This document shows, in pieces, positions 14,613 to 20,141 of a stretch of DNA of 20,141 bases. Within the stretch, counting starts at the first letter, position 1. Every line of letters starts with the position of its first letter. The notes beneath the pieces are model-generated. The model was given only the letters and a program-made list of their open reading frames with translations. It was not told the origin of the DNA and searched no databases. Position numbers and translations under genes: made by a program. The stretch comes from B25-G16 sp964549945 (GTDB lineage Bacteria; Desulfobacterota; DSM-4660; Desulfatiglandales; B25-G16), in assembly GCA_964549945.1 (NCBI GenBank), contig CAZJXD010000094.1, positions 1-20,141 of the forward strand, read 5' to 3'.

Positions 14613-15608
14613 TTATCCCCTCTTCTTTTTTACCCTCTCAACAATGCCCCAGATCCCCTTTGGTTCCCGTGCGGCGATAATCATTATTATTAAGGAGTAG
14701 ATCATGAAATCTATGCCATAATGCCCCCCTCCAGCGAGCCATGCACCCAGGTACATATCCAGTGGAATGAGGATTGCCGCGCCGATTATCGGCCCCCAGA
14801 TAGAGCCGGCTCCCCCTACCATTACCGTCATCGCAATCAAGATGGATAGGTCCAGAGGCATCACCAATTCCGGATCGATATAGAGGTAGTAGACGGTTAT
14901 AAAGCTGCCGCCCAGCGCTCCCAGCGCAGCAGTTATACAGTATGCCTTGACTTTCGTGGCCGTGACGTTGATTCCCAAGCTCGCCGCCGCATCCTCGTTG
15001 TCCCTGACGGCCTGAAGCTCATATCCCAGCCTTGACTTCCTGAACCAATTCATGAACAAGAACTGGGCCATAAAGAGACCGAAGATAAAGTAATGATAGC
15101 CGATTGCGCCGAACTGCATATAGGTGAAGTCAGGAGGCGTTTTTATGGATATCTCTACCCCCCTTGCTCCGCCAGTCCAGTCCCAAAATACGAAGAGCTC
15201 CTTCCAGACCAGGGCCACACACAAGGTGGCGATGGCGAAGTAATGGCCTCTCAGGCGGAACATGGGATAAGCGACGGCAAAGGACTCCGCAGTGGCGAAC
15301 ATCATTCCCGGCACAACCGTCAGCCAAAAGGGGATATTCCAGCGGCTCATCATAAGTGCCGTGGCATACGCTCCAAACCCCACGTTTTTTGCCTGTCCCA
15401 GGTCCACTTGCCCTCCGTAGCCCCCTATGAGATTCCATCCCAGGCCAAACAGGGCAAACAGCAGGAACTTGATCATAACCGCCCTGGCATACGCTAACTT
15501 GACCATCCAGGGAAAGGCCAGGACGATTACGATAAAGACCGCAAAGGCAATCCTTTCGGATACCGGACGATCTCCAAATGAGAAAATATCCCTCAATATC
15601 CGGCCCAT
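14613..15608 (-). CDS. livM: LIV-type ABC transporter permease LivM
   Basis: Inner-membrane permease of the importer, 331 residues, PF02653. About ten hydrophobic segments, with the family marker GLGWNLIGGYGGQVDLGQAKNVGFGAYATALM at about 55-86 and the coupling-helix EAA-like region ELQAVRDNEDAAASLGINVTATKVKAY at about 196-222, followed by GALGGSFITVYYLYIDPE. The near-invariant glycine/serine of the usual GhxSLGHAAF motif is altered to VDLGQAKNVGF. The ATG at 15608 lies one base after the livH stop, with GGGTGG in the end of livH as ribosome site. The length fits LivM and not LivH. Pairs with LivH to form the channel. Confidence 0.95.
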   Translation of the reverse strand: MGRILRDIFSFGDRPVSERIAFAVFIVIVLAFPWMVKLAYARAVMIKFLLFALFGLGWNLIGGYGGQVDLGQAKNVGFGAYATALMMSRWNIPFWLTVVPGMMFATAESFAVAYPMFRLRGHYFAIATLCVALVWKELFVFWDWTGGARGVEISIKTPPDFTYMQFGAIGYHYFIFGLFMAQFLFMNWFRKSRLGYELQAVRDNEDAAASLGINVTATKVKAYCITAALGALGGSFITVYYLYIDPELVMPLDLSILIAMTVMVGGAGSIWGPIIGAAILIPLDMYLGAWLAGGGHYGIDFMIYSLIIMIIAAREPKGIWGIVERVKKKRG

Positions 15609-15609
15609 G

Positions 15610-16467
15610 CTACCACCCGAAGAGACCTCGAGGTCTAAACACCACCGTGAGGAAATAGGTGAGGTAAATAAAGGTGAACTTCAGCTCGCTCAAATATTGT
15701 CCGCCCACGACCTGGATGAGTCCGATAATCAGGCCGGCAACGAATGCGCCTGAAACGCTTCCAAAACCGCCCAGGGCAACGGTTGCAAAGGCAATCAAGA
15801 CGAAGACCATTCCTACGGTAGGGGTTATGTAATAGAAATGAGCCATAAGTCCGCCGGCTATGCCTACCGTAGCCCCGCCAATCCCCCAAGCCAAGGCGTT
15901 CATCTTCTCCGTGTCTATACCCATATACCGGGCAGCCTCCGCGTCCAGGGATGTGGCCCGCAACGCCCTGCCGAGCCTCGTTCTGTTTATCATCCAATAC
16001 ACAAATGCGAACAACACCAGGCAGAGCCCTGCCGCCACCACCTTGCTCAAATCAAGCGTAACATAGCCCAAGGAAATCGTTTTTCCAACTAAAACGCCGT
16101 GGGAAATAGAGCGAACATCGGGACCAAACACAAACATCACCAGATAGCGCAGAAAGAGCATCAGCCCGAACGTCCCGAAGAGCTGGGCAACCATTGGGCC
16201 GCGAAGGATATATTGGATGAGGAGACGATAACTGAGAACACCCAGCAGGAATCCTGCTGCCGCTGCAAAGGGGAGGGAAAAAAGCGGATCGAGGCTGAGA
16301 TAGGTGGAAGTCAATAGCGCAACGTACATCCCCACCATAAGGAACTCCCCATGGGCGAAGTTCACGATATTCATTACCCCAAAGATAAGGGAGAGGCCTA
16401 GGGAGATGAAGGCGAACACAAGGCCCATGAGGGTGCCAAATACGATCAACTGGACTGCCAATTCCAT
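15610..16467 (-). CDS. livH: LIV-type ABC transporter permease LivH
   Basis: Inner-membrane permease of the importer, 285 residues from the chosen start, PF02653. The opening LMGLVFAFISLGLSLIFGVMNIVNFAHGEFLMVGMY block (about 11-46) is the LivH hallmark, and the coupling segment RALRATSLDAEAARYMGIDTEKMNALAWGIGGA follows near 165-200, then the VALGGFGSVSGAFVAGLIIG block. ATG at 16467 is preferred: AAAGGTG lies about 9 nt upstream. The in-frame GTG four codons earlier (16479) overlaps that same ribosome site and would leave no spacer. Between the binding-protein gene and this one is a 15-bp stem-loop (16497-16532) that should lower read-through. Confidence 0.95.
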   Translation of the reverse strand: MELAVQLIVFGTLMGLVFAFISLGLSLIFGVMNIVNFAHGEFLMVGMYVALLTSTYLSLDPLFSLPFAAAAGFLLGVLSYRLLIQYILRGPMVAQLFGTFGLMLFLRYLVMFVFGPDVRSISHGVLVGKTISLGYVTLDLSKVVAAGLCLVLFAFVYWMINRTRLGRALRATSLDAEAARYMGIDTEKMNALAWGIGGATVGIAGGLMAHFYYITPTVGMVFVLIAFATVALGGFGSVSGAFVAGLIIGLIQVVGGQYLSELKFTFIYLTYFLTVVFRPRGLFGW

Positions 16468-16496
16468 CTCTGCGCCCACCTTTAAATAACAAAAGG

Positions 16497-16532
16497 GAGC
16501 AGCATAGCCAGACTTCGCTGGCTAAGCTGCTC
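16497..16532 (-). terminator. Intercistronic stem-loop/attenuator between binding-protein gene and livH
   Basis: Arms GAGCAGCATAGCCAG (16497-16511) and CTGGCTAAGCTGCTC (16518-16532) pair over 15 positions with one mismatch and a 6-nt loop (ACTTCG). On the minus strand the stem is followed by CCTTTTGTTATTT, a broken U-rich tract, so partial termination is likely. It begins 26 nt after the binding-protein stop. Full termination would separate livHMGF from any seen promoter, so attenuation is the better reading. Confidence 0.7.
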
Positions 16533-16558
16533 GCTTTACTGTTGCCAAGGCCAAGGAT

Positions 16559-17857
16559 CTACTTCCAGCCAGGGAATGGATAGATCAGGTCGGCGGTGGA
16601 GAATTCAAAGGGATAGACGACATGGAGCTTCCCTCCCGGCCATCCCTGATATTGATTGATCACCCCGGATCCGAGCTCATTTTGATGGGTATCCCCCGGA
16701 AAAGGCGAGCCGAACCTCACGCCCTTCCATGGCATGATGAGCTGCTCTGATCCGATATAGAGCTCATCGAGCGCTTTTTGGATCGCCTTGGGGTCAGTTG
16801 AACCCGCACTATTCAGGGCGTGGGCCCACACCTGGATGCCAACGAAGTCCCTCGCGGAACTGCCGGAGAAATCATAACCCGTTCTCTCCTTATACATCGT
16901 ATTAATCTTAGCTGCCACGGGTTTCACGTTCCCCAGCTCGGCTGAGAAAAGATCACGGGTCAGGATACCGTTCACGGCCGAACCCAGCGTTTTATAAAAG
17001 TCGGGAATAATAAATCCCGCATCCTGTCCCCAGATAAGCTTTGGCGTTGCACGCATCTCCTTGAGCGTCTTTATGAACAGGATTGCATCCGCCACATAGG
17101 GTGCGAACAGGTAGCAGTCCGCGTTCGAGGCCATCATCCTTCTGGCCTCGCTGGTCAGGTCCGCGGCCTCATGAGGGTACTTGAATGACTCTACGATCTT
17201 ATATCCATGCTCCGCGGCGAATTTCTCGATCTCCGCCAGTGAGGCCGCGCCCCATTCGGTATTCTCCACCGCCACAGCCAATGTGTTGATCTCATCCTTG
17301 GGGACAGCCCTTACACCGCGCGCCTTACCCTGGGCCAGGCCATCCAGGAAATTGAACAAATCAGCGGTGAACCACGTTTCGTGGGGGGTCACCCTCCAAA
17401 ACCACTTGAGCCCTCTCTTGGTAAGTGCAGGGGAGGTGGAATCCGGGTTCACGAAGGGAATGCCTGCTCGTTCAGCTTCCACGGATGCCGTTTTCGTCAC
17501 CGAGCTATTGTAGCAGCCGAAAAGCCCTGTGACCTTCTCATCCTCTATGAGCCGCTTCGCCTGATCGGCTCCCCATCCTGGATCCGCCCTGGAATCGGCA
17601 TAGACAAGCTTGATCTTGGCTCCACCGAGACTCGGGATTCCCTCCCACTGCGCAATCGAGATGTTAAGCTCGGGATATCTGCTATTGATGATATCGGCAG
17701 CGAGATCAGCTCCCTCCTTTAAGCTCTTACCTGTAGGAGCAAGGGACCCGGACAGTGGAAGAATAACACCTATCTTTATCTCCTTGGCCCCTGGCGTACA
17801 TGTAAAAGCAAAAACCAGAGCGAGGCTAATAAAGGCAATAAAAATCATCCTTTTCAT
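16559..17857 (-). CDS. LIV-type ABC transporter substrate-binding protein
   Basis: Periplasmic type-1 binding protein (Peripla_BP_6, PF13458), 432 residues, longer than classical LivJ/LivK (about 370). A Sec signal peptide spans about 1-24, with hydrophobic core IFIAFISLALVFAF and probable cleavage after Pro-Gly-Ala near 24; Cys20 in AFTC is not a good lipobox. The mature start KIGVILPLSGSLAPTGKSLKEGADLA is the family signature, followed by LVYADSRADPGWGADQAKRLI, FGCYNSSVTKTASVEAERAGIPFVNP and the hinge/second-lobe segment ADCYLFAPYVADAILFIKTL. ATG at 17857 follows a strong GGAGG site. It heads the liv operon; a promoter candidate lies about 63 nt upstream. The ligand is unresolved: the longer amide-type family binds amino acids, urea, amides or aromatic acids. 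Confidence 0.93.
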   Translation of the reverse strand: MKRMIFIAFISLALVFAFTCTPGAKEIKIGVILPLSGSLAPTGKSLKEGADLAADIINSRYPELNISIAQWEGIPSLGGAKIKLVYADSRADPGWGADQAKRLIEDEKVTGLFGCYNSSVTKTASVEAERAGIPFVNPDSTSPALTKRGLKWFWRVTPHETWFTADLFNFLDGLAQGKARGVRAVPKDEINTLAVAVENTEWGAASLAEIEKFAAEHGYKIVESFKYPHEAADLTSEARRMMASNADCYLFAPYVADAILFIKTLKEMRATPKLIWGQDAGFIIPDFYKTLGSAVNGILTRDLFSAELGNVKPVAAKINTMYKERTGYDFSGSSARDFVGIQVWAHALNSAGSTDPKAIQKALDELYIGSEQLIMPWKGVRFGSPFPGDTHQNELGSGVINQYQGWPGGKLHVVYPFEFSTADLIYPFPGWK

Positions 17858-17919
17858 GGTTTCTCCCTCCTTTCCTCGGTTAAAGATTTACGGCAAAATT
17901 ACCTTGGCTAAACTTGAAA

Positions 17920-17946
17920 GTTATATGTATGGATATGAGAAGTCAA
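17920..17946 (-). promoter_or_regulatory. Candidate promoter of the liv operon
   Basis: On the minus strand TTGACT (17941-17946) and TATAAC (17920-17925) match five of six consensus bases each, with a short 15-bp spacer. The start would be near 17913, giving a leader of about 55 nt before the binding-protein ATG. The short spacer lowers confidence. Confidence 0.4.
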
Positions 17947-17966
17947 TATTTTTCGATAGGCAGGTT

Positions 17967-18029
17967 TTTCCATTTCAGAACAAGGGACAAGGTACCCATC
18001 TTGTGAGACGACCGTGGGACAAATGGAAA
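17967..18029. repeat. Inverted repeat upstream of the liv operon
   Basis: TTTCCATTT (17967-17975) and AAATGGAAA (18021-18029) are perfect 9-bp inverted arms 45 bp apart; within them ACAAG and CTTGT form a smaller 5-bp pair. It lies just upstream of the candidate liv promoter and could be a two-site operator. No matching regulator gene is next to it. Confidence 0.35.
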
Positions 18030-18051
18030 TAGAAACTTCAATCCCAAACTT

Positions 18052-18072
18052 GGGGAAATGCTCAAATTCCCC
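18052..18072 (-). terminator. Weak hairpin after the sppA-like gene
   Basis: GGGGAA (18052-18057) and TTCCCC (18067-18072) form a 6-bp stem with a 9-nt loop, starting 6 nt after the stop of the SppA-like gene on the minus strand. The downstream sequence CAAGTTTGGG has no proper U-run, so termination would be weak. Confidence 0.3.
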
Positions 18073-18078
18073 GTAAAA

Positions 18079-19053
18079 CTACGGCCTCCACAGGTACATG
18101 AATCGAATGCCAGCTAAAGGCTCCAGGCTGTCATTATCTATGGCGATGAGGTTGATCTCCTTTAGGAATGCCCCGGGCATCCCCGAGTAGATAGTGCCTT
18201 TATAGGAGCCGGGACGATGATAGGTGATTACCCTGGCATCTTTTAACCTTAGAGAGGTCTTCATTTCCTCGACCGCATCGTCCAGATACCCAACCCTGTC
18301 CACAAGCTTCGCGCCCAAGGCTTGGTCCGCGGTAAAGATGCGGCCATCCGCGAGCCTCTCTACCTCCTCCTTGGTGAGCTGCGGCCTCCGTCCCTCGTAC
18401 ACCACATTCACGAACCTCTCGTGAAAGGTATCGATGATCCCCTGCATTATCATCTTCTCCTCCGGTGTGCTCGGCCGAAACGGGGTCCACAGATCCTTTT
18501 TATCCGCTGATTTTACCGTCTCCTCCTCGACGCCTATCTTAGAGAGGAGTTTGTTGATAGTAAACTTCATGGCGATAACGCCGATGCTACCGGTAATGGA
18601 GGTGGGGTGCGCGATGATCTCATCGGCTGCCGAGGCGATGTAATACCCCCCGGAGGTGGCAACGCCGGTCAAACACGCAACAATTCTCACATTGCTTTCC
18701 TGCTTATATTTCATCAGTTCATGGTAGATGATGTCGGTTGCGGAGACGCTTCCCCCAGGGGAATTGATCCTGATGACCGCGCCGACAATCGCGCTATCGC
18801 CTTTGGCCTTCTGAAGCTCCTCCTTGACCCGATCGATCAAGGAGGTCTTTTGCGTCAATCCCAGTCCCCCGGATTCCTTCTTCTCAGAGATGACGCCCGA
18901 TATATCCAAGAGCAGGATCTTTTTCTCTCCCTTGCCCTCCAGGACCTTTTCCTCAAAGGGCTCTAAGGACGGGTACACGGGAACCTTGATGTAGGCGCAC
19001 CCCGTAAGGATGACAAAAACGGGTAACAGAACCCAATTTAGATATCTCATCAT
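18079..19053 (-). CDS. sppA: Signal peptide peptidase SppA-type S49 peptidase, predicted lipoprotein
   Basis: Serine/lysine protease of family S49, expected to degrade cleaved signal peptides or other peptides at the membrane. The 324 residues form the short (single-domain) SppA type. Candidate catalytic Ser134 sits in TGVATSGGYYIAS and Lys186 in SADKKDLWTPFR; their separation of 52 equals that of the Bacillus SppA dyad (147/199). RINSPGGSVSATD (95-107) is the oxyanion/substrate strand motif. The N-terminus is a lipoprotein signal: hydrophobic 8-16 then LTGC with Cys19 as the lipid site and Ala at +2, which predicts outer-membrane sorting in a diderm. Most SppA proteins have an uncleaved transmembrane anchor instead. 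ATG at 19053 has AGGAGG at good spacing. It lies 33 nt after the PIN gene and may share its transcript. Confidence 0.92.
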   Translation of the reverse strand: MMRYLNWVLLPVFVILTGCAYIKVPVYPSLEPFEEKVLEGKGEKKILLLDISGVISEKKESGGLGLTQKTSLIDRVKEELQKAKGDSAIVGAVIRINSPGGSVSATDIIYHELMKYKQESNVRIVACLTGVATSGGYYIASAADEIIAHPTSITGSIGVIAMKFTINKLLSKIGVEEETVKSADKKDLWTPFRPSTPEEKMIMQGIIDTFHERFVNVVYEGRRPQLTKEEVERLADGRIFTADQALGAKLVDRVGYLDDAVEEMKTSLRLKDARVITYHRPGSYKGTIYSGMPGAFLKEINLIAIDNDSLEPLAGIRFMYLWRP

Positions 19054-19086
19054 ATCGAAATCCTCCTTCTATCTTATGTTCGTCGC

Positions 19087-19524
19087 CTATTCCCAACCAT
19101 CTTGTTCTGTGTCTTTTATCCTCTTTCTATAAAAATCAATAAATTCAGAAGGTGACAAAACGTTAATTCCCTGCCGAGATTGTTGGGGAAAATGAGATGT
19201 ATTCCCGGTAATCAAGCATGCAGCCCTTCCCGCAATGGCAATTTCAAGAAAAGGTTCATCATCCGGATCAGGGAGGCGTTGCTTTAATGGGCTGGCTGGA
19301 ATTACCTGACCACTCTGTTTTATATAGGCAAGAAGGGTATCGATATGTTCTTTATCGAATTGAAATTTAGGCCGATTAAGGACTTCTTGGTACTCCAATA
19401 ATATTCGCGAATCATGCTGCACAATAAGAATGCCCGCCGAAATCATGCGGACTATTTCACCGCTTGACCCAAATGGGGTAAGAAGGCCGGAGACAAGAAC
19501 ATTGGTATCTAGTACAATTTTCAC
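19087..19524 (-). CDS. PIN domain toxin (PIN_3, COG1569-like)
   Basis: Probable metal-dependent ribonuclease toxin of a type II system, 145 residues. Acidic residues of the PIN site are visible: Asp6 in VLDTNVLVSG, Glu44 in ILLEYQEVL, and Asp88/Asp89 in DPDDEPFLEIA. The fourth position is Asn108 (TGNTSHFP), as in many members of this subfamily, in place of aspartate. The start is GTG at 19524, overlapping the antitoxin stop by 4 nt (GTGA), so translation should be coupled to the antitoxin. No separate ribosome site is evident. RNA target unknown. Confidence 0.9.
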   Translation of the reverse strand: MKIVLDTNVLVSGLLTPFGSSGEIVRMISAGILIVQHDSRILLEYQEVLNRPKFQFDKEHIDTLLAYIKQSGQVIPASPLKQRLPDPDDEPFLEIAIAGRAACLITGNTSHFPQQSRQGINVLSPSEFIDFYRKRIKDTEQDGWE

Positions 19525-19808
19525 CGTTTACGCGTAGATCGAACCGATTTTATTTCATCATCGATTTCATCCATAGTAATGTTATCAGTCCCTTTGCGTA
19601 CCGATTCATACTGAATGGAAGTCACTGCTTCCATTGCTCGCGCTTGACGAAATGCAGATAAAACTTGCTCCAGGTTGTTTTCGGTTATCGATGAAAGGAT
19701 AGCAATGGGCCTGCCATTGCTGGTAATGACCATATCCTTTTGATCGGGAAGCTCCTTCCAAACCTGTGATGATTTCGCTTTAAGATCTCTCACACTAATA
19801 AATTTCAT
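19521..19808 (-). CDS. Phd/YefM family antitoxin
   Basis: Antitoxin partner of the PIN protein, 95 residues. The N-terminal Phd/YefM fold is visible: SVRDLKAKSSQVWKEL (about 5-20), then DMVITSNGRPIAILSS (25-40), the usual DNA-binding dimer motif. The C-terminal part (about 45-95) is charged and would wrap the toxin. ATG at 19808 has a near-perfect site, GGAGGTGATCC, three bases upstream of C-ATG. The protein should repress its own promoter with the toxin as corepressor; a GTATAC core at 19836-19841 over the -10 region is a candidate operator. Confidence 0.9.
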   Translation of the reverse strand: MKFISVRDLKAKSSQVWKELPDQKDMVITSNGRPIAILSSITENNLEQVLSAFRQARAMEAVTSIQYESVRKGTDNITMDEIDDEIKSVRSTRKR

Positions 19809-19834
19809 GGGATCACCTCCAAATGAGACTCAAT

Positions 19835-19867
19835 TGTATACTATAATGAGATCCATTACAAGCACAA
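19835..19867 (-). promoter_or_regulatory. Candidate promoter/operator of the toxin-antitoxin pair
   Basis: On the minus strand TTGTGC (19862-19867), 16 bp, TATAGT (19840-19845); an alternative is TTGTAA (19856-19861) with TATACA (19835-19840). The palindromic GTATAC (19836-19841) lies over the -10 elements, resembling the short palindromes that Phd/YefM proteins bind. Autoregulation is inferred. Confidence 0.4.
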
Positions 19868-20141
19868 GTATTATTGGCCACAGAACGATTTTGTCACCGG
19901 CACGAGATTTCGAGCATCCGGTGCACTAAGAGGTCGGATTTCCCATCTTGCAAGGTTTTCTAAAATTTGAATTAACTTATTTATAAATGGACGTCCAGCA
20001 CTTCCCCGAAAATCCGCTGAAAAGTTTTTTTAAACATTTTTATTCTCTAATTTCTCAAATATTAGGTGTCCGCTTTTTTCCTTTACTTGTAAAAGTTAAG
20101 ATCTTCCCATACACATTAGAGTTTTAGAGGGTGGCAGTCAG
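19868..20141. other. AT-rich non-coding right end
   Basis: No gene, RNA or mobile element is recognised. AT-rich runs occur from about 19960 on, with stop codons in all frames. A perfect 10-bp palindrome TGGACGTCCA is at 19988-19997. Part of a promoter region or an eroded sequence is possible; nothing in the text decides. Confidence 0.5.

Noticed and set aside
15610..16479. Longer LivH starting at GTG 16479
   Set aside because: AAAGG would touch the GTG without spacer; the ATG at 16467 has normal spacing.
20121..20129. GTTTTAGAG, reminiscent of a CRISPR repeat start
   Set aside because: It occurs once, with no second copy or spacer periodicity; too short to mean anything.

Overview
The window looks like a chromosomal segment of a moderately GC-rich bacterium. 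It carries a Sec/lipoprotein export logic, a TRAP-TAXI transporter, a LIV-type ABC transporter and flavoproteins that resemble the alpha subunit of adenylylsulfate (APS) reductase more than ordinary succinate dehydrogenase. That combination fits an anaerobic or facultative Desulfobacterota-like organism, but this taxonomic guess is inference; there is no rRNA or marker gene to fix it.

Region 1 (1-9545, all minus strand, read right to left): a TauE/SafE permease, a GntR/FadR-type regulator with its own promoter and operator array, a TAXI solute-binding protein, a fused TRAP permease, a small 2[4Fe-4S] ferredoxin, two consecutive FAD-dependent AprA-like/fumarate-reductase-like flavoproteins, and a second ferredoxin cut by the left edge. 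The two ferredoxins are close relatives and share an unusual cysteine spacing; the two flavoproteins are more distant paralogues. The genes from the TAXI protein onward are spaced as one operon. Probably an organic acid or sulfonate is imported by the TRAP transporter and oxidised or reduced by the duplicated flavoprotein/ferredoxin module. TauE could export a sulfur-containing anion or carboxylate. This is the least described part of the window and the best candidate for a novel system.

Region 2 (9546-13108): a 328-nt divergent intergenic region, then pxpABC on the plus strand (the three subunits of ATP-dependent 5-oxoprolinase), which meets head-on a minus-strand DUF1445 (YcsI/D-glutamate cyclase family) gene with stop codons overlapping. 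Together they suggest turnover of 5-oxoproline and perhaps D-glutamate.

Region 3 (13189-17857, minus): a complete LIV-type ABC importer in the order binding protein, LivH, LivM, LivG, LivF, with ycsI 80 nt beyond livF. The proximity suggests the imported amino acid may feed the 5-oxoproline pathway; that link is inferred. Both transporters in the window carry a strong stem-loop between the binding-protein gene and its first permease gene, a usual way to make more binding protein than permease.

Region 4 (18079-20141, minus): an SppA-type S49 peptidase that is a predicted lipoprotein, preceded by a Phd/PIN toxin-antitoxin pair with a 4-nt overlap, and an AT-rich right end in which no gene is seen. 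No tRNA, rRNA, insertion sequence or CRISPR array was recognised.
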